Source of the DNA: G020348385 sp964580235
GTDB taxonomy: Bacteria > Acidobacteriota > Aminicenantia > Aminicenantales > Aminicenantaceae
Assembly (NCBI GenBank): GCA_964580235.1
Contig: CAZOJY010000009.1
Coordinates: 1-52,214 of the forward strand
Reading direction: 5' to 3'
Length of the DNA: 52,214 nt
Shown: one piece after another, positions 19,394 to 27,192 of the stretch
Position numbering within the stretch: the first letter of the stretch is position 1
How the letters are laid out: every line of letters begins with the position of its first letter
The notes under the pieces: generated by a model
What the model saw: only the letters and a program-made list of their open reading frames with translations
What the model was told of the DNA's origin: nothing
Databases searched by the model: none
Made by a program: the position numbers and the translations under genes

Positions 19394-19553
19394 TTACCTG
19401 AATTATCCTGAATTATTCATAAATATGATTTTTTTTACCGGAATTTGAAATTTAAGGGACACGTTACCGATTTTAAAAAAATCGGTACATGTCCCGAATT
19501 TCCGGTAACGTGTCCCTTAATTTTAAGCTTGCACATGAATTATCCAGGTTATT
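19394..19553. repeat. REPIN/MITE-like palindromic element, copy 1
   Basis: Outer ends read CCTGAATTATTCAT (19407-19420) and the near-inverse ATGAATTATCCAGG (19535-19548). Inside lies a perfect 18-bp inverted pair (19452-19469 and 19503-19520, TTAAGGGACACGTTACCG and its complement). A nested hairpin joins TACCGATTTT (19465-19474) to AAAATCGGTA (19478-19487). The GGGACACGT core resembles REP sequences mobilised by REP-associated tyrosine transposases. No transposase is present in the window. A related copy with the same ends lies at 31401-31508. Confidence 0.8.
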
Positions 19554-19667
19554 TATAAAAACTGCTCTGGAAGTTTGAATGTACCAAACGTTGCTCGAGC
19601 AGTCAATAAAGGAACGGAATTAAACCTGTGAAAGCATTCACTGTGGTCTTCAAGATTTTTCAGACGT

Positions 19668-19800
19668 TTATTTTGTGATCACAACTCCGGGCTTTTCCCA
19701 GGTCAACTCTCCTTTCTCCACGACAAATGCCCCGCTGATCAGGACATAGGAGATTCCCTTGTTATATTGATGGGATTCAAAAAAGGCCGCGGTATCTCTG
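19668..19800 (-). pseudogene. C-terminal fossil of an N-acyl-D-amino-acid deacylase (amidohydrolase)
   Basis: Minus-strand reading from about 19796 to a TAA at 19668-19670 gives DTAAFFESHQYNKGISYVLI and then SGAFVVEKGELTWEKPGVVI. This closely follows the C-terminal consensus of D-aminoacylases (DTATF...HQYPKGI.YVLVNG...). Only ~42 residues remain; the same frame upstream soon loses similarity and stops. The catalytic domain is gone, so this is a relic. It lies upstream of, and in the same direction as, the DUF1015 - SIS - SSS unit, which may once have included it. Confidence 0.75.
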
Positions 19801-20006
19801 ATCGCAGCCGGTTGGCGTTGGATTTATATTGGATTTTGAAATTTTTACGATTGGCCAGCAAAGGCCAAAACCGTGGTGCTTACCGCCCTGATAATTCAGG
19901 GAGGTTGCGTTTGAAGCCCATTTTGATTATCGTATATGTAACCGGCATCATATTTTCATAAGCCAATCTATGTGTCATTAAATTTGTTATCCAGGAGTGA
20001 GAAAAA
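19801..20006. other. Non-coding stretch upstream of the GNAT gene
   Basis: Lies between the amidohydrolase fossil and the acetyltransferase gene. The only structure seen is a short palindrome CCTGATAATTCAGG near 19887. A ribosome-binding AGGAG precedes the next gene. No convincing ORF or promoter was found. Confidence 0.4.
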
Positions 20007-20522
20007 ATGGCTGTGAAAGCAATAATTCGGGAATACAGGCCGGAAGATTTGGAACAGGTGCTCGGCCTGGTCAAAGAACTTGAAACCGAGATGGCTGAAA
20101 AGTTTCCCGACCTCAAGATCAAATCCGGGAGATTGACTTACAAAAACCGGTACTTGAATCTCGAAAACAAGTACAGAACTTTTGTCGCTCTTGTTGATGG
20201 CAGGGTGGTGGGATATCTCATGGGCTACCCTTCCGTCGGCGCACCCGAGGTGGACTGCATGCATGATGATCTTCCGGTGACAGCCGGCCAGGTGCCCCCA
20301 GAATTTTATCTCCAGATCACGTACGTGTCCAAACCTTTCCGGAACCAGGGGATATCCAAGATGCTTCACAAAAGGATTGTGAAATATGCCCGGGAACAGG
20401 GGCATAAAGAGGTCTATGCCTGTATTGCCAAGTGGAACGGCCCGGAAATCAGTGTCATCAAATCTCTCAAATTCAAGATCAAAGACCTGGGCTACCGATA
20501 CCGCATGAGCCTGAAACTGTAA
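20007..20522 (+). CDS. GNAT family N-acetyltransferase
   Basis: 171 residues with the GNAT fold. The N-terminal IIREYRPEDLEQVLGLVKEL is the usual first strand and helix. LVDGRVVGYLMGY is the central sheet. ITYVSKPFRNQGISKMLHKRIVKYA carries the acetyl-CoA pyrophosphate loop, with RNQGIS in the place of the Q/RxxGxG/A motif. The acceptor substrate is unknown. It stands alone on the plus strand in a gene-poor stretch flanked by two gene fossils. The start at 20007 has AGGAG upstream. Confidence 0.88.
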   Translation: MAVKAIIREYRPEDLEQVLGLVKELETEMAEKFPDLKIKSGRLTYKNRYLNLENKYRTFVALVDGRVVGYLMGYPSVGAPEVDCMHDDLPVTAGQVPPEFYLQITYVSKPFRNQGISKMLHKRIVKYAREQGHKEVYACIAKWNGPEISVIKSLKFKIKDLGYRYRMSLKL

Positions 20523-20530
20523 AGTTTTCT

Positions 20531-20626
20531 CTACTCCTCCACTTTAATCACGACAGAGGAACTCTTCCATTTATTTTTTTGTTTGTACGCGACGGCTTTG
20601 ATCCTGTGAAGGCCGGGCTCTAAATT
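20531..20626 (-). pseudogene. C-terminal fossil of an Ig-like surface or secreted protein
   Basis: The minus strand reads LEPGLHRIKAVAY, then KWKSSSVVIKVEE and a TAG stop (20531-20533). GLHxIKAVAY...SSSVxVKV is the characteristic last two strands of bacterial Ig/Big-type domains. A stop (TGA) interrupts the frame immediately upstream at 20627-20629, so only about 31 residues survive. I call it a relic of a larger deleted gene; a chance resemblance is possible but less likely. Confidence 0.5.
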
Positions 20627-20835
20627 TCAATGCTGATTCTATGACCCCGGAACAATGTTCTGTGGCAATGTTTTTGAGAAGGCAGGCCACACCAGGTGAC
20701 TCCTAAGATGTTATGCATGACTTCTGTTTTACGAGAAAAATGGGTTTGTTTTTAAAATATTTGATGAAGGAATTAGGTATAAGGAGTATGAGACAAATTC
20801 AATTTATGATTTGAAAAATTTGAGAGGAGATAAGC
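20627..20835. other. Intergenic stretch without recognisable genes
   Basis: I see no ORF, tRNA or strong hairpin. The last bases hold the ribosome-binding site (AGGAGA near 20824) of the small zinc-ribbon gene that follows. Confidence 0.4.
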
Positions 20836-21015
20836 ATGATCCCACTCGTTGAAAAAAATGATGAGATACCGATCTGCCCCCATTGCAACTCACAACTCAC
20901 ATCCCTTGCCTTCCGTGAGTTGCGCGCATTTTTAGGCAGACGTTATATTTATTTTTGCCTCAGCTGCCACAAAATCCTGGGGATTTCCCACAGAAAAGGT
21001 TTCTGGATGGGATAA
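20836..21015 (+). CDS. Small zinc-ribbon protein, 59 residues
   Basis: A short gene with a good ribosome-binding site (GAGAGGAGA, then 6-7 nt to ATG). The product has CPHC near residue 14 and CLSC near residue 43, the two knuckles of a zinc ribbon. There is no membrane segment. A basic end (SHRKGFWMG) closes it. Function is unknown; such proteins may bind nucleic acid or another protein. The YIYFCLSC ending recalls the YICLSC of the zinc-ribbon membrane protein at 828-1106, which may indicate a common family. Confidence 0.65.
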   Translation: MIPLVEKNDEIPICPHCNSQLTSLAFRELRAFLGRRYIYFCLSCHKILGISHRKGFWMG

Positions 21016-21103
21016 AAAACTTGGGCATGGATCCTGTTTATGAATCCCAAAACCTCATTTTCATTGATAATTGGCCTTTCCTTGTATCGCAGGTTAGCTG
21101 TAT

Positions 21104-21817
21104 CTACATAAAAGTTTTGTCAAGATTGAAAAAAATAAGCAAAAAAGCCGATGTGTCGTACAGGCCGTGCATCAGGATAGGAACCCAGAGATTACGGCCG
21201 CTCCCGAGATAAAACAGGGAGTACAGCAGACCGACTATTGCAAGGAGGATAACACCTGATATGCCCTGATAGGTATGCCCGAATCCAAACAGAAGGGAAT
21301 TGACGATGCAGGCTGAAATCCACCCGACGTTTGTATGCCGGAATGCGCGCGCTAATGTATTCATCAGATACCCGCGGAAGATCAGCTCTTCTCCGAAGGC
21401 GGCCAGGGTCCAGGCAACAAGGAGTCCAATGAGGAGAGCCGGAACATTTCCACGCAGTACATCGAACTGGCTCCTGTCCACAGACCGTCCGGTGAGGCGT
21501 ATCACCACTGGCAAACTGAGGTTCACCACGATATATAGAGTTATCAGGCCTCCGATGGCCAGCAGAATTGTTTTGCGCCAGCTCACAGGTTTGGTCAATC
21601 CGTATTCCCGCCAGCTGCTCCGGCGGAGCCACAATACCAGGCGGATGAATCCCAGTGCCAAAAGGATGCTCAAAAGAGTCAGCAAGGCACTCCTGGATTT
21701 ATTTCCCCACCAGAGCAGCAGTCCTGAAACAGAAAATATAAATACCAGAATGCTTAATTCCATCCAGAGATTTTTAAAGAATGACGGATTGACGGTTTTT
21801 TCCTCGAAATCGATCAT
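21104..21817 (-). CDS. CPBP family intramembrane glutamic protease (CAAX/Abi type)
   Basis: 237 residues with about seven hydrophobic segments. The family motifs are present: EELIFR (Glu143-Glu144 and Arg148), then GFGHTYQG with its conserved His in a later helix, and PILMHGLYDT with the last conserved His and Asp. These residues form the intramembrane active site in Rce1-like proteases. Bacterial members act in bacteriocin self-immunity or peptide maturation, or have no known substrate; no candidate peptide is evident nearby. The gene is monocistronic by spacing. Confidence 0.9.
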   Translation of the reverse strand: MIDFEEKTVNPSFFKNLWMELSILVFIFSVSGLLLWWGNKSRSALLTLLSILLALGFIRLVLWLRRSSWREYGLTKPVSWRKTILLAIGGLITLYIVVNLSLPVVIRLTGRSVDRSQFDVLRGNVPALLIGLLVAWTLAAFGEELIFRGYLMNTLARAFRHTNVGWISACIVNSLLFGFGHTYQGISGVILLAIVGLLYSLFYLGSGRNLWVPILMHGLYDTSAFLLIFFNLDKTFM

Positions 21818-21999
21818 CGCTTATTCATCTACATGATTCCATCGTATTATACAAGATGCTCAGGCTTTGCCGCGATGAATGATAAGAACTGCTTTGGGAA
21901 AAAAACATGAATTATGTCATCGGCATTTTTTATGTATAATTCGGGTAAAAGTGTTCTTTTTTATTGGCGGTATCCAGCCCAAAACTGTCCGGTTGGACA

Positions 22000-22041
22000 A
22001 GCAGGGACGACTGTGCTCGGTTTTCGGCTGCGGTCCCTGCT
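22000..22041 (-). terminator. Hairpin downstream of small membrane protein gene
   Basis: A perfect 9-bp inverted repeat (AGCAGGGAC at 22000-22008 and GTCCCTGCT at 22033-22041) lies 20 bp after the stop of the minus-strand gene at 22062. A second small stem (TGTCC/GGACA) followed by GTTTTGG lies just beyond. The position fits a terminator or a structured RNA, but the T run is weak. Confidence 0.35.
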
Positions 22042-22061
22042 AAGGGAAAAGGATTACGCCG

Positions 22062-22295
22062 TCATAAAAATCCCAGTTTCCGGATGAACAGATAACATCC
22101 CAGGCCAAAGATAATCCTTGCGGCATACACGATCCAGGCGGTGCTGCCGAAGGAAATGATAGCGGGAATGCCGAACAAAAGGGCTGCTATCCCCAAAAGA
22201 ATCAATTTTTCTTTGAACTCCGCAGAAAGGAATGCCAGGACAAAGAAAACGAGCACAAGGAAATTTATGATTATCGGGTATGGATTCTGTAACAT
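22062..22295 (-). CDS. Small hydrophobic membrane protein, function unknown
   Basis: 77 residues with two or three membrane segments (about 8-24, 30-48 and 52-72) and a short charged loop (SAEFKEK). No known family is recognised. The Shine-Dalgarno is weak (GAAGAA directly upstream). It lies between the third VPS10-like gene and the CPBP protease gene, all on the minus strand but separated by gaps of about 80 and 240 bp. The composition argues for a real membrane protein, but no functional inference can be made. Confidence 0.5.
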   Translation of the reverse strand: MLQNPYPIIINFLVLVFFVLAFLSAEFKEKLILLGIAALLFGIPAIISFGSTAWIVYAARIIFGLGCYLFIRKLGFL

Positions 22296-22373
22296 TTCTT
22301 CAACAATCCCTGATTGTTATTATATGGATTTTGTGAAAATATTTACAGCTCAGACCTGATAACGCGGCCTCCT

Positions 22374-25088
22374 CTATTTGTTATACCAGAGATCCTGGAG
22401 GATGGATGCGTATTTGGTGAATTCTTTTCCATTCACGGTCAGGACGATTCGATACTCTCCAAGAGGAGCTGGCGGCCCCATTCTCATCCGTCCACCGAAT
22501 CCCATGGCCGCAAAGCGCCTCATCCGTTCCCTCATCTGCTTTTCTTGGGCCTCCGTGCGTTCTACGCGTTTGGTCATATCCCAGACCACCTTGTTGATTC
22601 CCGAATCTTTTGTGCCTTCGATTTTATTGATGAGGATGTTGCCCTTGAAGACTTCGATTTTCACATCTCCCTGGGATTTCTGCTTCAAGTAGTAATAAAC
22701 CACGATTTCCATGGGCTCGCTCTGGCCGTTATAATTGGAGCTGCTGGATTCATTCAGGCTGTTGTTGACCCACCGAATCTTGGATTCGACGTCAAAAAGA
22801 TAAGCATCTTCTGCCAGCACATCCTGTGTCAATTCTGCCAGAGGGGATATATCTGCAATATAAATCCCCCGCCCATGGGTAGCCACAATGAGGTCGTTTT
22901 CCCGGGGGTGAATTTTAAGGTCTTGGACCGGTTGGGTGGGCATGTTGTTTTTCATCTTATTCCAGCTTTTTCCGCCGTCTATTGAGACATACACGGCAAA
23001 CTCCGTTCCCACAAACAAAAGGTCGGGATTTTTGTAGTGTTCCCTGATCACATTGACAGGCTCATCGGGAAGATTGGCTGCGATAGAAGTCCAGCTTTCT
23101 CCATAATCTGTTGTTTTGTACACAAAAGGCCGGAAATCATCCCGTCTGTATCCTGTGTAGGAGACATAAGCTGTGCCGGGGTTATTCGGAGAGGCGGCCA
23201 CCCGGCTGACCCAGTATCCCGGGTTTCCGGTGATTTTGTCGTTGCATTTTGTCCAGTTTTTGCCGTCGTCCTTTGTGATCCAGACATTGCCGTCGTCCGT
23301 GCCAACCCAGAGCAGGCCCGGGACAAGAGGGGATTCGTCGATTGTCGTGATCGTGCAGTACTGGATGTTTCCATCACCGCCCTTGCCCGTGGTGAGTTTG
23401 CTCGGGTCGTTCGTGGTCAGGTCCGGACTGATCTCCCTCCAGTTTTCCCCGCGGAAGGTCGATTTCACCACAACATTGCCCGCATGATAGATGACATCGC
23501 CGTTATGAGGAGAAACAAGAATCGGCGCACACCAATTCCATCGGAGCTTGGAATTTTGGCTGCTGTAAGCGATACGCTTACTCTCTCCTGTTTTCAGATC
23601 AAACCGCTGGAGGGGGCCGAACTGGGATTCGTTGTACACATAGCGGTTGGTCTCCCAGTCGAAAACGTTGTACATGCCGTCCCCGCCTCCGACTCTTTCC
23701 CAGTCCTCGAAATGGATGATACGTCCATTCCGGCTGGTGCTCGGTCCCATCTTGGAGCCATTATCCTGGAGACCTCCGGCAACTCTATAGGGGTAGGAGA
23801 AGTCATATCCCACGGCATAAAATTGGGCCAGTGGCAGGTTGTCTGGATGATACCAGTTTTTTCCTCCATCGTAAGTTATGCCCAATCCATGGTCATAGCC
23901 GAGGAGAATGTGGTTCGAATTGGCGGGATCGATCCACAAGGCATGGTCATCCCCTCCGAATCCCAGGGGCCGCCGCTGCCATGACTTTCCCCCGTCTTTT
24001 GTCCCCCAGGATGAAGCGCTCAGCACGTGGACGACCTGGTCGTTATTTGGGTCGATCCGGATCTGGCCGTAATAATACCCGGGAGCGCCGCCGATGTTCT
24101 GATCGTCAGCGTTTACTTTTTTCCACGTTTCTCCCGCATCCTCAGAGCGGTACACTTCGCCGCCGATCATGCCGCGGCTGGATTTTCCCGCGCGAAGTTC
24201 TTGGTATCTTTCTTCATCGGACATGTCCTTTTTGTTTGCGTTTTCAATGCAGGCGTACAAAATGTTGGGATTCCTCAGGTAAACGTCGATACCGATGCGT
24301 CCCAGCATCCCCCCCGGCAGCCCTCCGCCCAGTTTTTTCCAGGTTTTGCCGGCATCCGTTGTTTTGTGGATACCGCTTCCCGGTCCTCCTAAATTAAAGG
24401 TCCATGGCAGACGTTCCTTATCGTAGGCCGCTGCATATAAAATATCAGGATTGGTGGGATCCATCACCACATCCACAACTCCGATGTGCCGGTCACGAAC
24501 GACCGGACCTAAAATTTTTGCCCAAGTTTTTCCCCCGTCCCTTGTCATGTACAAACCCCGTTCAGGATTCATTGAATACAGATGTCCGAGGGCGGCCACA
24601 TAAACGATATCAGGATTAGTGGGATGGATCACGATCCGGCCGATGTGATGAGATTCTTTGAGGCCCATGTTTTTCCAGGTTTTGCCGGCATTGGTGGATT
24701 TGTACACACCATCTCCCCAGTAAGAGCTTCGAGAGTTGTTGGCTTCTCCCGTCCCGATCCATACGATATCGGGATCCGAAGGGGCGACAGCCACATCGCC
24801 GATCGAAAAAACTTTTTCATTTTCGAATAACGGTTCGAATGTGATACCGTTGTTGGTCGTTTTCCACAGGTGGCCCGAAGCCGTGGCTGCATAAAATGTT
24901 GTCGGGTCCTGTTGAACGACGGCAAAATCCACAAATCTTCCGCTCTGGCGCGTCGGACCAATCGAACGGTAATTCAAATTTTTCAACGAATCTTTGTTCA
25001 GAGATTGAGAAAAACCCCATGAAAATAGAAACAGAATGCATAAAATTGCATTAAAAAAAAGAAAAAATTTTCTGTGCTGTTTTTTCAT
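22374..25088 (-). CDS. Secreted VPS10/sortilin-like Asp-box beta-propeller protein, paralogue 3
   Basis: 904 residues with a signal peptide (hydrophobic segment about 9-27, ending GFSQS). About eleven Asp-box motifs are visible, including TTNNGITF, STNAGKTW, TRDGGKTW, TTDAGKTW, SEDAGETW, TKDDGKNW, TTDYGESW and SIDGGKSW. The FlgD-like sandwich (around VKIEVFKGNILINKIEG) and the LGEYRIVLTVNG sandwich follow. The protein then ends at ILQDLWYNK and lacks the ~150-residue helical tail of the two paralogues at 1103-7647. It therefore represents a shorter subclass. It is divergently arranged with hslV. Secreted location is clear; biochemical activity is not. Confidence 0.9.
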   Translation of the reverse strand: MKKQHRKFFLFFNAILCILFLFSWGFSQSLNKDSLKNLNYRSIGPTRQSGRFVDFAVVQQDPTTFYAATASGHLWKTTNNGITFEPLFENEKVFSIGDVAVAPSDPDIVWIGTGEANNSRSSYWGDGVYKSTNAGKTWKNMGLKESHHIGRIVIHPTNPDIVYVAALGHLYSMNPERGLYMTRDGGKTWAKILGPVVRDRHIGVVDVVMDPTNPDILYAAAYDKERLPWTFNLGGPGSGIHKTTDAGKTWKKLGGGLPGGMLGRIGIDVYLRNPNILYACIENANKKDMSDEERYQELRAGKSSRGMIGGEVYRSEDAGETWKKVNADDQNIGGAPGYYYGQIRIDPNNDQVVHVLSASSWGTKDGGKSWQRRPLGFGGDDHALWIDPANSNHILLGYDHGLGITYDGGKNWYHPDNLPLAQFYAVGYDFSYPYRVAGGLQDNGSKMGPSTSRNGRIIHFEDWERVGGGDGMYNVFDWETNRYVYNESQFGPLQRFDLKTGESKRIAYSSQNSKLRWNWCAPILVSPHNGDVIYHAGNVVVKSTFRGENWREISPDLTTNDPSKLTTGKGGDGNIQYCTITTIDESPLVPGLLWVGTDDGNVWITKDDGKNWTKCNDKITGNPGYWVSRVAASPNNPGTAYVSYTGYRRDDFRPFVYKTTDYGESWTSIAANLPDEPVNVIREHYKNPDLLFVGTEFAVYVSIDGGKSWNKMKNNMPTQPVQDLKIHPRENDLIVATHGRGIYIADISPLAELTQDVLAEDAYLFDVESKIRWVNNSLNESSSSNYNGQSEPMEIVVYYYLKQKSQGDVKIEVFKGNILINKIEGTKDSGINKVVWDMTKRVERTEAQEKQMRERMRRFAAMGFGGRMRMGPPAPLGEYRIVLTVNGKEFTKYASILQDLWYNK

Positions 25089-25223
25089 CGTTCTCCTCCG
25101 CTTAATTATTTATACCTGCCATGCCCGAAGATTATGGCTGCGGCAAGACCGTGACGTATGAGCTGGATAATTAAGTCTATGTGAATATCATATAATAAGC
25201 TGAAGGTCAACACGGGTTGGACG

Positions 25224-25252
25224 TTGAAATTCTTCGGCATATTCATTAATAT
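25224..25252 (+). promoter_or_regulatory. Predicted sigma-70-type promoter of the hslVU operon
   Basis: TTGAAA (25224-25229), a 17-bp spacer, and TAATAT (25247-25252) lie 20 bp upstream of the hslV ATG. GGAG at 25264-25267 is the ribosome-binding site. No heat-shock operator (CIRCE) is seen. Confidence 0.5.
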
Positions 25253-25272
25253 AGGGGAAGTGTGGAGATTCA

Positions 25273-25800
25273 ATGATAAAAGCGACAACAATCATCTGTA
25301 TACGCCATAAAGGAAAGGTCGCCATTGCTGGCGATGGCCAGGTGACCCTGGGACAGACGGTGTTGAAAAAAAAGGCCAACAAAATTCGGATTCTGTACAA
25401 AGGGAATGTCCTGGCCGGATTTTCCGGAGCAACCTCGGATGCCTTTGCTCTTTTTGCACGCTTCGAGACAAAATTGGAAGAATACCAGGGAAATCTTTCC
25501 CGGGCAGCCATCGAGCTGGCCAAGGACTGGCGAATGGACAAAGCACTTCGCCGTCTGGAAGCCCTTTTGATCGTAGCGGATAAGGATTTTTCCTTCCTGA
25601 TTTCCGGGACCGGGGATGTGATAGAACCGGATGATGGCATCCTGGCGATCGGTTCCGGAGGAGCCTATGCCCTGGCGGCCGCCCGAGCATTGATCAAGCG
25701 AACAGACCTAGCTGCCAAGGAAATAGCCGTTGAGACCATGAAGATTGCATCCGAAATATGCGTGTACACCAACGATCAAATCATCGTAAAGGAACTTTAG
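25273..25800 (+). CDS. hslV: ATP-dependent protease subunit HslV (ClpQ)
   Basis: 175 residues, the normal length. The predicted catalytic N-terminal threonine of the mature protein is Thr5, after a short MIKA propeptide (MIKATTI). The conserved GDGQVTLG, GFSGATSDAF, ELAKDWR and AIGSGGAYALAAARAL segments identify the proteasome-like HslV peptidase. It forms a double hexamer capped by HslU in the cytoplasm and degrades misfolded proteins. The stop codon is directly followed by the hslU ATG, and AAGGA inside its last codons serves hslU. A near-consensus promoter precedes it. Confidence 0.97.
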   Translation: MIKATTIICIRHKGKVAIAGDGQVTLGQTVLKKKANKIRILYKGNVLAGFSGATSDAFALFARFETKLEEYQGNLSRAAIELAKDWRMDKALRRLEALLIVADKDFSFLISGTGDVIEPDDGILAIGSGGAYALAAARALIKRTDLAAKEIAVETMKIASEICVYTNDQIIVKEL

Positions 25801-27192
25801 ATGGCTATAGCACTCCCAGAAAGTCTTGAAAAAAAGCAAAAAAAATATGATGGAGCCGAGCTGACACCCCAGGAGATCGTGGGAGAACTCGATAAGTATA
25901 TCATCGGGCAAAAGGCAGCCAAAAAAGCCGTTGCCATCGCCCTTCGAAACCGGTACCGGCGCCAAAAGCTTCCGCCAGAACTGGCTGATGAAATTGCCCC
26001 AAAAAATATTTTGATGATTGGCCCGACTGGTGTAGGAAAAACAGAAATATCCCGCAGGCTGGCCAAGCTTACGTCCTCGCCATTTCTCAAAATCGAAGCC
26101 AGCAAGTTCACCGAGATTGGCTATGTGGGCCGGGATGTAGAATCCATGATAAGAGACTTGGTCCGGATTTCCGTTGAGATAGTCAAACAGGAACAGATCG
26201 ACGTGATAAAGGAAAAGGCCGAGAAAAATGTGGAGGAAAAGATACTGGACATTTTGCTTCCTCCTCTGAGACGCCAATCCCCTGATCAGGCTCAGGAGGA
26301 AATGGAGAGATTCAAAGAAACCCGGGAAAAACTGAGGAGGCAATTCAGGAAAGGCGTGCTGGATGACCGGCTCATCGAGATCGAGACCAGAGAGAGGATG
26401 GCATCTCCGTTTGAGATATTCTCCTCAAGCGGTGTTGAAGAGATAGGCATCCACATCCAGGAAATGATTCCCGGATTAATGGGGGGAAAATCGAAGAAAA
26501 GAAAAGTTAAAATTTCTGAAGCAAGAGAATATTTGCTGGAAGATGAACAACAGAGATTGATCGATATGGACTTGGTCTCCCGTCTGGCCATAGAGAGAGC
26601 TGAGCACACGGGAATCATTTTTCTGGATGAGGTGGATAAGATTTCTGGACGCGAGTCCGGCCGAGGCCCTGAAGTCAGCCGCGAGGGAGTGCAGAGAGAT
26701 CTGTTGCCGATAATCGAAGGTACGACCGTGAATACCCGGTACGGATTGGTCCGCACAGATCATATTCTTTTTATCGGAGCCGGTGCCTTCAATGTGGCCA
26801 AACCTTCGGATCTGATCCCAGAACTTCAGGGACGATTTCCGATTCGTGTGGAGCTAACCTCCCTGGATAAGGGCGATTTTATACGCATTCTGACCGAGCC
26901 TGAAAATGCGTTAATCAAGCAATACAAAGCTTTGATGGGGACGGAAAGTCTTCGTGTCGGATTTGCCCAAGATGCGATCGAAGAAATCGCAGAAATCGCA
27001 GAAAAAGTGAATGAATCCACAGAAAACATCGGAGCGCGAAGACTTCACACGGTTATGGAAAAGGTCATGGAAGAAATTTCATTTTCCGCACCGGATATGA
27101 AAAAAAAGAAAATTGTAATCGACGAAAAATATGTGCAAAAACAGCTCAAAGATATTGTCAAGGACGAAGACTTGAGTCGCTTCATTCTTTGA
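25801..27192 (+). CDS. hslU: ATP-dependent unfoldase HslU (ClpY)
   Basis: 463 residues of the AAA+ HslU family. Walker A is GPTGVGKT (74-81), Walker B is IIFLDEVDK (about 272-280), and a central I domain spans about 110-240. The C-terminus, DLSRFIL, is the tail that docks into HslV and activates it. The N-terminal LTPQEIVGELDKYIIGQ is typical. It unfolds substrates and feeds them to HslV. The gene follows hslV with no gap and overlaps the next gene at a TGATG junction, so translation of the operon is probably coupled. Confidence 0.97.
   Translation: MAIALPESLEKKQKKYDGAELTPQEIVGELDKYIIGQKAAKKAVAIALRNRYRRQKLPPELADEIAPKNILMIGPTGVGKTEISRRLAKLTSSPFLKIEASKFTEIGYVGRDVESMIRDLVRISVEIVKQEQIDVIKEKAEKNVEEKILDILLPPLRRQSPDQAQEEMERFKETREKLRRQFRKGVLDDRLIEIETRERMASPFEIFSSSGVEEIGIHIQEMIPGLMGGKSKKRKVKISEAREYLLEDEQQRLIDMDLVSRLAIERAEHTGIIFLDEVDKISGRESGRGPEVSREGVQRDLLPIIEGTTVNTRYGLVRTDHILFIGAGAFNVAKPSDLIPELQGRFPIRVELTSLDKGDFIRILTEPENALIKQYKALMGTESLRVGFAQDAIEEIAEIAEKVNESTENIGARRLHTVMEKVMEEISFSAPDMKKKKIVIDEKYVQKQLKDIVKDEDLSRFIL

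Noticed and set aside
25168..25196. TATAAT at 25191 as an alternative hslV -10 box
   Set aside because: No acceptable -35 lies 16-18 bp upstream, while TTGAAA-17-TAATAT closer to hslV fits better.
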